Both the position numbers and the translations under genes were made by a program. Below are positions 14,326-21,530 of a DNA stretch of 22,209 nt, one piece after another (positions within the stretch are counted from its first letter, which is position 1; each line of letters begins with the position of its first letter). This DNA is from JBOGTC01 sp050692055. GTDB lineage: Bacteria > Chloroflexota > Limnocylindria > QHBO01. The stretch lies in assembly GCA_050692055.1 (NCBI GenBank), contig JBOGTC010000053.1:1-22209 (forward strand), in the 5' to 3' direction. A model generated the notes under the pieces. It searched no databases and had not been told where the DNA came from. It saw nothing but the letters and a program-made list of their open reading frames with translations.

Positions 14326-14464
14326 CCCCTTTGGTCCTCGCGCACGATCCGGAGCATGTTGCCGCCGTTGTGGCGTCACTTCGTCGCCTCTCTGGATGGG
14401 TGCGGCGCCAGTCTAGGCGCGATTCCTGCCGCAGCCTGTCATGTACCCGGCGCATCATGCCGCC

Positions 14465-14644
14465 ATGACCGTGATCGCCTGGCTCCTCGACTCCGATCCC
14501 GCGCGAACGCCGAGGTGACTGCTCGTGGACCTCGACGAAGCCGAGGGTCCCCCGAGCCGATGGATCACGCTCCGCGCGTTGCGCGTGCTTCGTTGGGCCG
14601 GCGGAGCGGAGCGAGCGCCGATGTCCAGCGACGGATCGGCATGA
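14465..14644 (+). pseudogene. Squalene-cyclase-like (prenyltransferase-repeat) gene reduced to its two ends
   Basis: ATG 14465 begins MTVIAWLLDSDPA, the characteristic N-terminus of a roughly 310-residue family with prenyltransferase/squalene-oxidase repeats. Four codons later comes TGA 14516-14518. In the same frame, from 14519, the characteristic C-terminus of that family follows at once: LLVDLDEAEGPPSRWITLRA then LRVLRWAG. About 260 middle residues are missing. This is a collapsed gene, not a sequencing error. The tail runs to TGA 14642-14644, which overlaps the ATG of the GNAT gene. Family recognition is from memory of its terminal motifs. Confidence 0.7.
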
Positions 14645-15276
14645 CGGACGCCTTCACCGTCGTCCCTGCCAACGAGGCGAGCTGGGAGGACCTCCAGGCC
14701 GTGTTCGGCACACGCGGGCCCGCGGCGACGTGCCAGTGTCAGCGCTACAAGCTGCAGCCGAAAGAGTCCTTCGGCTCGTTTCCCGCCGATGAACGTGCCT
14801 TCCGGCTCCGCACGCAAACCAACACTGGGCACCCGGACTCGGGCACGACGAGCGGTCTCGTCGCGTACCTCGACGGCGAGCCCGTCGGCTGGTGCGCGGT
14901 CGAGCCACGCACCGCCTACCTGGGCCTCGTGCGCGTCTACCGCGTCCCGTGGGAGGGGCGGGCGGAGGACAAGACCGACGACAGCGTCTGGGCGGTGACC
15001 TGCGTGTTCACGCGCGCGGGCTTCCGGCGCCGGAGCATCAGCCATGCGCTCGTGCGGGCCGCAGTCGACTTCGCGCGGGAACGCGGTGCCCGGGCGCTCG
15101 AGGGCTACCCCATGATCACGCAGCCCGGCCAGGAGATCACCTGGGGGGAGCTCAATGTCGGCACCCGCAGCATCTTCGCCGCCGCAGGATTCGCCGAGGT
15201 GGGCCACCCGACGCCCAGGCGGGTCGTGATGCGCATCGACTTCTCGGACGCCTCGACAAGCCAGGGATGGCCATGA
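14641..15276 (+). CDS. GNAT-family N-acetyltransferase (copy 1)
   Basis: A 211-residue GNAT protein. It has the cysteine motif TCQCQRYKL (30-38) typical of this subgroup, the core strands SGLVAYLDGEPVGWCAVEPR and VWAVTCVFTRAGF, the CoA-loop region RRRSIS (129-134), the helix AAVDFARERGARALEGYPM, and the end FAAAGFAEVGHPTPRRVVMR. In GNAT enzymes the loop is R-x-x-G-x-G/A. Here the central Gly is Ser, so acetyl-CoA binding may be weakened. ATG 14641 overlaps the stop of the upstream remnant; its stop overlaps the next start (ATGA), implying coupling with the YcaQ-type gene. Copy 2 lies on the far side of that gene. Confidence 0.9.
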   Translation: MTDAFTVVPANEASWEDLQAVFGTRGPAATCQCQRYKLQPKESFGSFPADERAFRLRTQTNTGHPDSGTTSGLVAYLDGEPVGWCAVEPRTAYLGLVRVYRVPWEGRAEDKTDDSVWAVTCVFTRAGFRRRSISHALVRAAVDFARERGARALEGYPMITQPGQEITWGELNVGTRSIFAAAGFAEVGHPTPRRVVMRIDFSDASTSQGWP

Positions 15277-16412
15277 CCGGCGCGATCCGACCGGAGGCCG
15301 CCGGCACGACCGGACGCAGTCCCCCGCCGGTGCACCGACTCACCAAGGCGCAGGCTCGGCGAATCGCCATCCGTGCTCAGCTGCTGGACGCTGCGCGGCC
15401 GACGGATTTGGTCTCCATGGTCGAGCGGCTGACGCTTCTCCAGCTCGACCCGACGGCGGCGATCGCGCCGAGCGCGGACCTCGTTGCGTGGAGTCGCCTC
15501 GGCGAGTCGTATGTGCCTGCCGATCTCAAGCAGGCACTGGAGGAGGACCGGACGCTGTTCGAGTTCAACGCCGTGGTGCGGCCGATGAGCGACCTGGGCC
15601 TTTATCTCGCCCGCACCTCGGAGTGGTCACCGTCCGAGCGTCATCGTGCCTGGCTGCGCGACAACGACCGCTTCCGCCGTGACGTCCTCGATCGGCTCGA
15701 AGGCTCCGGCCCGCTCAGCTCGCGCGACATTCCCGACACGTCCGTGGTCGCGTGGCCATCGAGCGGGTGGACGAACAACCGCAACGTCACGCAGATGCTG
15801 GAGTTCCTGAGGATGTGCGGAGAGGTCGCCATCACCGGGCGTGTCGGCCGCGAGCGGCTCTGGGATCTCGCCGAGCGGGTGTACCCGTCTGGGGTCGCCG
15901 TTCCATCGATCGAGGAGGCGAGGCGCAGGAAGAACGAGCGACGGCTCACCTCGCTCGGCATCGCGCGGCAGAAGGCGAGGGCCGTGCCGGTCGAGCCGGT
16001 CGACGTGGACCTTGCCGGCGAGCCGGCGGTGGTCGAGGGCGTGGAGGGAGAGTGGCGCGTCGACCCCGCTGCGCTCAGCGATGACTTCGAAGGGCGGACG
16101 GCGCTGCTGTCGCCCTTCGACCGGCTCGCCCACGACCGGGTCCGCGCGCTGGAGCTGTTCGACTTCGAGTACACGCTCGAGATGTACAAGCCTGCGACGA
16201 ATCGCCGCTGGGGGTATTACGCACTCCCGATCCTCCATGAGGATCGGCTCGTCGGGAAGGTCGATGCCGCCGCCGACCGCAAGGCATCCGTGCTGCGCGT
16301 GAACGCGATTCACGAGGATGTCGCATTCACGCGGCCGATGCGGGCATCCATCCAGGCGGAGCTCGAGAGCCTCGCCTCCTGGCTCGGCCTCGCCGCTGTC
16401 GAGGCGTCATAG
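15273..16412 (+). CDS. YcaQ-type HTH_42 protein, probable DNA interstrand-crosslink glycosylase
   Basis: A 379-residue HTH_42 protein of the YcaQ (AlkZ-like) branch. The N-terminal helix-turn-helix starts VHRLTKAQARRIAIRAQLLD. The catalytic loop reads LTLLQLDPTAAIAPSADLVA with Q57-L58-D59, the Q-x-D signature of YcaQ-type glycosylases that unhook nitrogen-mustard-like crosslinks. Later landmarks are LFEFNAVVRPMSDLGLYLAR, WTNNRNVTQMLEFLRMCGEV, TALLSPFDRLAHDRVRALEL, FDFEYTLEMYKPATNRRWGY and LPILHEDRLVGKVDAAADRK. Unlike the HTH_42 protein at 3649-4689, the catalytic pair is intact. ATG 15273 has AGGG 7 bases upstream and overlaps the GNAT stop. Ends at TAG 16410-16412. Confidence 0.92.
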   Translation: MTGAIRPEAAGTTGRSPPPVHRLTKAQARRIAIRAQLLDAARPTDLVSMVERLTLLQLDPTAAIAPSADLVAWSRLGESYVPADLKQALEEDRTLFEFNAVVRPMSDLGLYLARTSEWSPSERHRAWLRDNDRFRRDVLDRLEGSGPLSSRDIPDTSVVAWPSSGWTNNRNVTQMLEFLRMCGEVAITGRVGRERLWDLAERVYPSGVAVPSIEEARRRKNERRLTSLGIARQKARAVPVEPVDVDLAGEPAVVEGVEGEWRVDPAALSDDFEGRTALLSPFDRLAHDRVRALELFDFEYTLEMYKPATNRRWGYYALPILHEDRLVGKVDAAADRKASVLRVNAIHEDVAFTRPMRASIQAELESLASWLGLAAVEAS

Positions 16413-16451
16413 GCTGATGCCGTCGCCGAGTTCATCCGCCCCGCGCGTCGA

Positions 16452-17051
16452 ATAAACGACGCCATCAGGGTCATTCCCGCGAACAAGGCGTCCTGGGAGG
16501 ACCTGCAGGCGATCCTCGGAACGCGCGGTTACGCGGCCGCCTGCCAGTGCCAGCGCTTCAGGATCGGGCGCCAAGACTGGACACCGGCCACGCGCCAGGA
16601 GCGGGCGGCGGCCTTGCGCGACCAGACGAACTGCGGCCGGCCGCGGGCACTGCGGACGAGCGGCCTGATCGCCTACCTCGACGGCGAGCCGGTCGGATGG
16701 TGCGCGGTCGAGCCTCGCACCGCCTATCCCCGCCTGCTGCGCACCCGCGGATGGAGGAAGGGCCGCGACGAGGATCCACAGGACGACAGCGTCTGGGCCG
16801 TGACCTGCTTCATCACGCGCGCCGGATATCGGCGCCGGGGCGTGTCCTACGCGCTGGCGGCTGCCGCAGTCGACTTCGCCCGGGAACGCGGTGCCCGCGC
16901 CCTCGAGGGCTACCCGATGATCACCGAGCCGTTCAAGGACATCACCTGGGGCGAGCTCCATGTCGGGAGCCACTGGGCCTTCGCCGATGCGGGCTTCCGC
17001 GAGGTCAGCCGGCCCTCCCTCCGGCGGGTCGTGATGCGGATCGACTTCTAG
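16452..17051 (+). CDS. GNAT-family N-acetyltransferase (copy 2), no canonical start codon
   Basis: A paralogue of the GNAT at 14641: IRVIPANKASWEDLQAILGT, YAAACQCQRFRIGRQDW, SGLIAYLDGEPVGWCAVEPR, VWAVTCFITRAGYRRRGVSY (canonical R-x-x-G-x-x loop), AAVDFARERGARALEGYPM and the end RRVVMRIDF. No ATG, GTG or TTG occurs in frame between the upstream TAG (16410-16412) and the conserved N-terminus. The first is TTG 16614, inside the domain. ATA at 16452 sits where the start is expected and could be a mutated ATG. The frame is the same as the YcaQ-type gene, so TAG readthrough would give a fusion. Either a non-expressed gene, a rare start, or a readthrough product. Function unknown. Confidence 0.75.
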   Translation: MNDAIRVIPANKASWEDLQAILGTRGYAAACQCQRFRIGRQDWTPATRQERAAALRDQTNCGRPRALRTSGLIAYLDGEPVGWCAVEPRTAYPRLLRTRGWRKGRDEDPQDDSVWAVTCFITRAGYRRRGVSYALAAAAVDFARERGARALEGYPMITEPFKDITWGELHVGSHWAFADAGFREVSRPSLRRVVMRIDF

Positions 17052-17069
17052 ATGGAAATCGGTGGCGCC

Positions 17070-17654
17070 TCACGCGTCGGTCGGTTCGCTCGGTTCGGGC
17101 AGCGTGGGGTGATCGGTCGGGTAGAGGCCGGCGGCGAAGCCATAGACGGTGTCACCGGAGCGCGGCAGCTGGGCGTACTCCTCGCTGAGCGCCACGACGC
17201 GATCCCAGAACTCTCGGACATGCTCCCGGGAGATCCGTGCGTGACGAAGGATCGTCCGTAGATCATCGGCCTCGTGAGCCGGGATGGACTCGGCCGCTGC
17301 CACCGCGAGCGCGTTGGCGTGGACGGCGAGCGGGTCGTCGCCCGGGTGGGCGGCGACGCCGACCATGAACGTGCGCGCCGTGCGCCCGTAGTACCGCTCG
17401 TCGATGGCGCGCACGCGCCTGGTGCGGACGACCCGAAGCATCCCCGTGTCCACCAGGACGTTGACGTGGTGGGCAACCGTGCTCTTCGGCCGATCGACGG
17501 CGGCGGCAAGCTCCCCCACCGTTGCCGCGCGCTCGAGAAGAAGCTCGAGGATCGTGCTCCGCAGGTCATCGGCGATCGCGCGCAGCTGGGCATGCGTCGT
17601 CAACTCGATGCGGTCGACGAGGTCGTAATCCGGGATTCGGGTATTGCTCGACAT
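17070..17654 (-). CDS. ArsR-type winged-helix transcriptional regulator
   Basis: A 194-residue regulator. The winged helix is at about residues 20-85: LTTHAQLRAIADDLRSTILE, LLLERAATVGELAAAVDRPK, STVAHHVNVLVDTGMLRVVR and RRVRAIDERYYGRTAR (wing and following strand). The remaining 110 residues form a helical effector/dimerisation domain (HANALAVAAAESIPAHEADD, EHVREFWDRVVALSEEYAQL). There is no metal-site CxC. It is divergent from an alpha/beta hydrolase - DinB unit across 88 bases that carry three TGGATC repeats, and probably regulates it and itself. Signal unknown. Confidence 0.9.
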   Translation of the reverse strand: MSSNTRIPDYDLVDRIELTTHAQLRAIADDLRSTILELLLERAATVGELAAAVDRPKSTVAHHVNVLVDTGMLRVVRTRRVRAIDERYYGRTARTFMVGVAAHPGDDPLAVHANALAVAAAESIPAHEADDLRTILRHARISREHVREFWDRVVALSEEYAQLPRSGDTVYGFAAGLYPTDHPTLPEPSEPTDA

Positions 17655-17657
17655 CTA

Positions 17658-17699
17658 TGGATCGTTCTAGAATACTGGATCAATCGGCGATCGTGGATC
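17658..17699. promoter_or_regulatory. Three TGGATC repeats at 18-base spacing in a divergent promoter region
   Basis: TGGATC occurs at 17658-17663, 17676-17681 and 17694-17699, exactly 18 bases apart. The palindrome TTCTAGAA (17665-17672) lies between the first two. A plausible plus-strand -10, TAGAAT (17668-17673), overlaps it. They are candidate binding sites for the adjacent ArsR-type repressor, by position only. Confidence 0.4.
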
Positions 17700-17742
17700 G
17701 AACATGATCGCAGACCACCGCAAGTGCACCACGAGGAGCGAC

Positions 17743-18468
17743 ATGACTGAGCATCGAGGGACTTCCGCACCGATCATCCTGGTTCCCGGATTCTGGCTCG
17801 GCGCGTGGGCCTGGGACGAGGTCGCCGATACGCTTCGCGCGGATGGCCACGACGTCACCGCGCTCACGCTCCCCGGCCTCGACTCGGTCGACACCGATCG
17901 CTCAGGGATCACGTTCGCGGACCATGTCGACGCGATCGTCGAGGCCGTCGAGGCGGCACCCACGCCGGTTGTGCTCGCCGTCCACAGCGCCACGGGGTTC
18001 AGCGGGTACGCGGCGAGCGACCGGGTGCCGGAGAAGATTGCGGCCATGGTGTACGTCGACACGGCACCGGGGATTGCACCGTTGGACGCGGACTTCGAGG
18101 GCGTCGAGAAGCCGATGGTCTGGGAGGCGATCGAGGAGGAGGAGAACCTCGACGGGCTCAGCGAGGAGCAGAAGGAGACGTTCCGCCAGCGGGCGGTCGC
18201 GGTCCCCGGCGGCGTCGTGCGGGAGGGCTTCGTGCTAACCAACGACGCCCGGCGTGACATCCCGAGCACCCTGATCTGCACGGGGTTCAGCGCCGAGCAG
18301 TACCAGGCCTATGCCAAGGACCATCCCGACTGGGCATTTCTCGCCGGCATCCCCGAGCTGCGCAACCCGACCTGGGTCGACCTGCCGACGAGCCACTGGC
18401 CGATGTGGTCGCGACCGCAGGAGCTGGCTCAGATCATCGGCGACGTCGCGAAGGCCCACGGCCAATGA
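17743..18468 (+). CDS. Alpha/beta hydrolase (salicylate-esterase-like)
   Basis: A 241-residue alpha/beta hydrolase of the small plant-esterase-like type. It opens with APIILVPGFWLGAWAWDEVA (oxyanion loop G-F-W). The nucleophile elbow is VLAVHSATGFSGYA with Ser82; the usual Gly before His is Val here. The catalytic His is H218 in LPTSHWPMWSRPQELAQII. The segment EEEENLDGLSEEQKE is an acidic cap insertion. ATG 17743 has GAGGAG just upstream; an in-frame ATG at 17704 lacks one. Overlaps the downstream DinB gene by ATGA. Divergent from its likely regulator. Substrate unknown. Confidence 0.88.
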   Translation: MTEHRGTSAPIILVPGFWLGAWAWDEVADTLRADGHDVTALTLPGLDSVDTDRSGITFADHVDAIVEAVEAAPTPVVLAVHSATGFSGYAASDRVPEKIAAMVYVDTAPGIAPLDADFEGVEKPMVWEAIEEEENLDGLSEEQKETFRQRAVAVPGGVVREGFVLTNDARRDIPSTLICTGFSAEQYQAYAKDHPDWAFLAGIPELRNPTWVDLPTSHWPMWSRPQELAQIIGDVAKAHGQ

Positions 18469-18965
18469 CCGCTTCCCTGCTCGACGACGCGATGGCCCAC
18501 CACATCTGGGCCACCGAGCGCCTGATCGACGCGTGCAAGGACCTCACGCCCGAGCAGCTCACGACGCCGGCGCCGGGCACGTACGGCTCGATCCTCGACA
18601 CGTTCCGGCACCTCGTCAGCACCGACTGCTGGTACGTGACGTTCTTCCGCGACGAGCCGCAGCGCATCGAGGAGGGGTCTGAGGCGGACCTCGACGAGCT
18701 GCGTTCGGCGATCACGAGCAACGGGAAGGTGTGGATGGACCTCCTGGCGGGTGGCCTCGACGGCGAGGCGGACATCGTCGAGCATGGAGACGGCTGGAAC
18801 TTCCACTCACCGATGGGTTTCCGCCTGGCGCAGGTCATCCACCACGGCACCGATCACCGCAGCCAGATCTGCACCGCCCTCACGAGCCTCGGCATGGAGC
18901 CGCCCGGGATTGACCTCTGGGCGTATGGCGAAGCCTCTGGCCGCACGCGGCCCGAGTACACGTAA
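18465..18965 (+). CDS. DinB-family protein
   Basis: A 166-residue DinB-fold protein with the three metal-site histidines: H49 in ILDTFRHLVSTDCWYV and H127/H131 in VIHHGTDHRSQICTALTSLG. It ends PGIDLWAYGEASGRTRPE, a common finish for this subgroup. The subgroup differs from that of the two DinB genes near 11.4-13.5 kb, so this is not part of that duplication. It is coupled to the alpha/beta hydrolase by an ATGA overlap, suggesting the two act on related compounds. Thiol-dependent transferase or hydrolase activity is a family-level guess. Confidence 0.9.
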   Translation: MTASLLDDAMAHHIWATERLIDACKDLTPEQLTTPAPGTYGSILDTFRHLVSTDCWYVTFFRDEPQRIEEGSEADLDELRSAITSNGKVWMDLLAGGLDGEADIVEHGDGWNFHSPMGFRLAQVIHHGTDHRSQICTALTSLGMEPPGIDLWAYGEASGRTRPEYT

Positions 18966-18978
18966 CAACGGCACCCAT

Positions 18979-19255
18979 CTAGGGTGCGGATGCGGCGCGG
19001 GCCTCCTCCGACCTGCGGATCGGCCACAGCGGCCGTCCCCGGATGATCCACTCGGCCACGGCGAGGTTGATTGCCCATCCCGCGCCCATGAGGAGCGCCC
19101 TGGCTTGCACGTCCGGCGCGCCGACGGTCAGCTCCCCGAGCAGGAACATCACCGCCTGAGTCGGATCGTCGCCCGGCAAGCAGCGGGATCGCACCAAGCA
19201 AGATCAGGGCGAGAGGGAGGCGCCACGGCCGCCTGCCGGCCGTGGTCGCGCTCAC
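18979..19255 (-). pseudogene. DUF2306 membrane protein gene reduced to its two ends
   Basis: From GTG 19255, which overlaps the Ddn-type gene stop as GTGA, the frame reads RRPWRLPLALILLGAIPLLA. This is the first membrane helix typical of DUF2306 proteins. The next bases jump, in another frame, to VMFLLGELTVGAPDVQARAL and LMGAGWAINLAVAEWIIRG, the characteristic C-terminal helix, ending at TAG 18979-18981. About 130-150 residues from the middle of a normally 200-plus residue protein are gone, including all central helices. A large internal deletion plus a frame change, so clearly decayed. It probably belonged to the TetR-regulated unit with the Ddn-type reductase. Confidence 0.7.
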
Positions 19256-19764
19256 GGCCGATCCACCATGCCCGGCTCGGGCCGGGGCTCGAGGACGACG
19301 ACCGCCGTGGAAGATCGGCGCCTGGCGAAGGCGTCGATGTCGTCGCCCCAGCCGCGGTACCCCTTCACCAGCGCCCACAGGCGCTGGCGCTCCTCCCCCA
19401 CCGCCTCGCGAGCGCGCACACTTACCGTGGCACCGCCCTTCAGCTCGACGGTCGCGTCGGGCCGTGCCCGGAGGTTCAGCCACCAGGCGGGATCCGGATC
19501 GCCCCAGCCGTTCATGGCCAGGGTGACGAGGTTTGGGCCGTCCTCGACGTAGCCGAGGATCGCAGCTCGCTCGGTCCCCGAACGGCGACCGATCGTCTTC
19601 AGGCGCAGGTAGCCGAACTGGCCGCCAGGGCCCTTCGGGTGCGCGAGCCCGCGTCGGCCGCCGGTGAGCCGATGGACCGCGCGATGCCCCGCCCATGCCC
19701 CACGGATGAACCAGCGCGGCGGAAGCTTCGGCGAGCTCGCCCGCTCGAGGGATCGGTCAGTCAA
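19252..19764 (-). CDS. Nitroreductase/quinone-oxidoreductase family, F420-dependent (Ddn-like)
   Basis: A 170-residue split beta-barrel protein of the Ddn-like deazaflavin (F420)-dependent group. Key segments are PRWFIRGAWAGHRAVHRLTG, GYLRLKTIGRRSGTERAAIL (the T-x-G-R-x-S-G cofactor-loop motif, 57-63), VEDGPNLVTLAMNGWGDPDP and AWWLNLRARPDATVEL. The C-terminus RLWALVKGYRGWGDDIDAF is also family-typical. Members reduce quinones or nitro compounds using reduced F420. The start is TTG 19764; GGAGG lies 7 bases upstream and no better in-frame start exists. Divergent from the TetR gene, with a TetR-type operator inside its predicted promoter. The collapsed DUF2306 gene is coupled downstream. Confidence 0.92.
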   Translation of the reverse strand: MTDRSLERASSPKLPPRWFIRGAWAGHRAVHRLTGGRRGLAHPKGPGGQFGYLRLKTIGRRSGTERAAILGYVEDGPNLVTLAMNGWGDPDPAWWLNLRARPDATVELKGGATVSVRAREAVGEERQRLWALVKGYRGWGDDIDAFARRRSSTAVVVLEPRPEPGMVDRP

Positions 19765-19781
19765 TGTTCGTCCTCCTCTGC

Positions 19782-19810
19782 TTGTATCCTTACGACGTAA
19801 GGACTATGGT
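19782..19810 (+). promoter_or_regulatory. Predicted tetR promoter with operator 1 in the spacer
   Basis: TTGTAT (19782-19787) and TATGGT (19805-19810) are 17 bases apart. A perfect 17-base palindrome, arms TCCTTACG and CGTAAGGA around a single A, spans 19787-19803. It fills the spacer. Binding would occlude RNA polymerase at the tetR promoter. Confidence 0.7.
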
Positions 19811-19819
19811 GTGAGGCGT

Positions 19820-19848
19820 ACTCTATCCATACGCTGTAAGGACGTCAA
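19820..19848 (-). promoter_or_regulatory. Predicted Ddn-type reductase promoter with operator 2 in the spacer
   Basis: On the minus strand TTGACG (19848-19843) and TAGAGT (19825-19820) are separated by exactly 17 bases. That spacer (19826-19842) is a second copy of the operator, 14 of 17 bases identical to operator 1. The two promoters face each other, so the 5' ends of the divergent transcripts would overlap. Confidence 0.7.
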
Positions 19849-19862
19849 GAGGGAACCGAGCG

Positions 19863-20525
19863 ATGAAGGTCGAAACCGCGGAACGGCGCGAGACGCTGAC
19901 GCGGCAGCGTGTCCTCGAGGCCGCGGTGGACTTCGCCGACCGGGAGGGCGTCGAGTCGCTCAGCATGCGACGGCTGGCCTCCGACCTCGGCGTCGAGGCG
20001 ATGTCGCTCTACACGCACATCCGCAGCAAGCACGACCTGCTGGACGGCATGATCGAGGTCGTCGTCGCCGAGATCCCGATCCCCGCGGACGGGGCCGGGT
20101 GGAAGGCTTCCATGCGCGAGATGGTGCTCTCCGCCCGGGCAGTGGTCCTGCGCCACCGGTGGGCCCCTCGCATCATCGAGACGCGCACCGCGCCCGGCCC
20201 GGCGATGATGGGATATCTCGATACGGTGATGCGACTCCTCCGCCGTGACGGCTTCTCGATCGACCTGACGCACCACGCGCTGCACCTCCTCGGAAGCCGC
20301 ATGCTGGGGTTCACCCAGGACCTCTTCGACGACTCGCCCGATCTCGGTCCGGAGGAGGCGGCCGCCATGGCGGAGGCGCTCGGGCCGTCATTCCCCCATG
20401 TCGCGGAGATGGCCCTGGCGGTCACCCACGATGGCGGACTCGGTGGCTGCGACGACGACCTGGAGTTCGAGCTCGGGCTCGACCTCATCCTCGACGGCCT
20501 CGAGCGGCTGCGCGACGCCGGTTGA
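19863..20525 (+). CDS. TetR-family transcriptional regulator (TetR_C type)
   Basis: A 220-residue TetR regulator. The DNA-binding domain is at about 13-60: TRQRVLEAAVDFADREGVES, LSMRRLASDLGVEAMSLYTH (helix-turn-helix with the L-Y-x-H recognition end), IRSKHDLLDGMIEVVVAEIP. The ligand-binding part is of the tetracycline-repressor C-terminal type: VVLRHRWAPRIIETRTAPGP, MMGYLDTVMRLLRRDGFS and the C-terminal helix FELGLDLILDGLERL. ATG 19863 has AGAGGGA upstream. Two 17-base operators lie in the intergenic region, one in each promoter. This supports autoregulation and control of the divergent Ddn-type reductase, probably induced by a hydrophobic or quinone-like compound (inference). Confidence 0.93.
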   Translation: MKVETAERRETLTRQRVLEAAVDFADREGVESLSMRRLASDLGVEAMSLYTHIRSKHDLLDGMIEVVVAEIPIPADGAGWKASMREMVLSARAVVLRHRWAPRIIETRTAPGPAMMGYLDTVMRLLRRDGFSIDLTHHALHLLGSRMLGFTQDLFDDSPDLGPEEAAAMAEALGPSFPHVAEMALAVTHDGGLGGCDDDLEFELGLDLILDGLERLRDAG

Positions 20526-20646
20526 CCCGCGTCCGTTACGGCCTCGTTTCGCTCCGCAGTTGGACGCGCACAGCCGATGACTTCCGCGGGCGAGCCTCGT
20601 CTGAGCGAGTATGACCACCACCAACGATCACTCGAGGAGCACCACC

Positions 20647-21489
20647 GTGACCACGGACTGGACGACCGAGACCAAGGGCACCCGCGAGTACGCCGAGGTC
20701 AACGGCATCAACCTCTACCACGAGACCCACGGCGCCGGCCGGCCGATGATCCTGCTGCACGGCGGGCTCGGGTCGGGCGAGATGTTCGGGCCGATCCTGC
20801 CGGCGCTGAGCGAGAACCACCAGGTCATCGCCGTCGACCTCCAGGGGCACGGGCGCACGGCCGACATCGATCGGCCCATCGACATCCGGCTCATGGCTGA
20901 CGACATCGCGGCGCTCATCGACCACCTCGGGCTCGAGAAGCCGGACCTCGTCGGCTACTCGCTCGGCGGCGGCACCGCCTTGTTCACCGCGGTGAAGTAC
21001 CCCGACAAGGTCGGCAAGCTCGTCGTGGCCTCGATCAACACCCGGCCGGACGCGATCTACGCCGAGATGCGTGCGCAGCAGGGCCAGGTGAGTGCCGCGG
21101 CCGCCGAGTTCATGAAGGACACGCCGATGTACCAGCTCTACCAGCGGGTCGCGCCGCGCCCCGAGGACTTCGGGCGGCTGCTCGACAAGATCGGCGAAAC
21201 GATGAGCACGGACTTCGACTTGGCCGATGACGTCCGGGACCTGAAGGTGCCGACGCTCCTCGTCGCCGCCGATGCCGACATGGCGCCGCCCAGCCACTCC
21301 GTCGAGGTCTTCAAGCTGCTCGACGGCGGCCTCCGCGACGGCGGCTGGATGGGCGAGAACCGGCCGAAGGGCGGGCACGCGCTCGCCATCCTGCCCGGCC
21401 TGACCCACTACAACATCTTCGCCTCGCCGCTCTTCGCCGCGGTCGCCCTCGACTTCCTCGACGGGCAAGCCCAACCCGACCAGGGCTGA
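20647..21489 (+). CDS. Alpha/beta hydrolase
   Basis: A 280-residue alpha/beta hydrolase of the epoxide-hydrolase/haloperoxidase-like type. Oxyanion motif is MILLHGGLGSGEMFGPIL, then VIAVDLQGHGRTADID. The nucleophile elbow is DLVGYSLGGGTALFTAVKYP with Ser105. The acid is probably D211 in LLVAADADMAPPSHS and the base His254 in LPGLTHYNIFASP. I prefer GTG 20647 because GAGGAG (20634-20639) stands 7 bases upstream; ATG 20611 is in frame but lacks a Shine-Dalgarno. Located 121 bases after tetR on the same strand. Cytoplasmic; substrate unknown. Confidence 0.9.
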   Translation: MTTDWTTETKGTREYAEVNGINLYHETHGAGRPMILLHGGLGSGEMFGPILPALSENHQVIAVDLQGHGRTADIDRPIDIRLMADDIAALIDHLGLEKPDLVGYSLGGGTALFTAVKYPDKVGKLVVASINTRPDAIYAEMRAQQGQVSAAAAEFMKDTPMYQLYQRVAPRPEDFGRLLDKIGETMSTDFDLADDVRDLKVPTLLVAADADMAPPSHSVEVFKLLDGGLRDGGWMGENRPKGGHALAILPGLTHYNIFASPLFAAVALDFLDGQAQPDQG

Positions 21490-21530
21490 CCGACGGGACT
21501 GGGCCAATCAGCGCACGAGGTAACACGGGA

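Noticed and set aside
14325..14464. Possible missing N-terminus of the DinB remnant
   Set aside because: I checked the minus-strand frames and found no DinB-like N-terminal sequence; it appears deleted rather than shifted.
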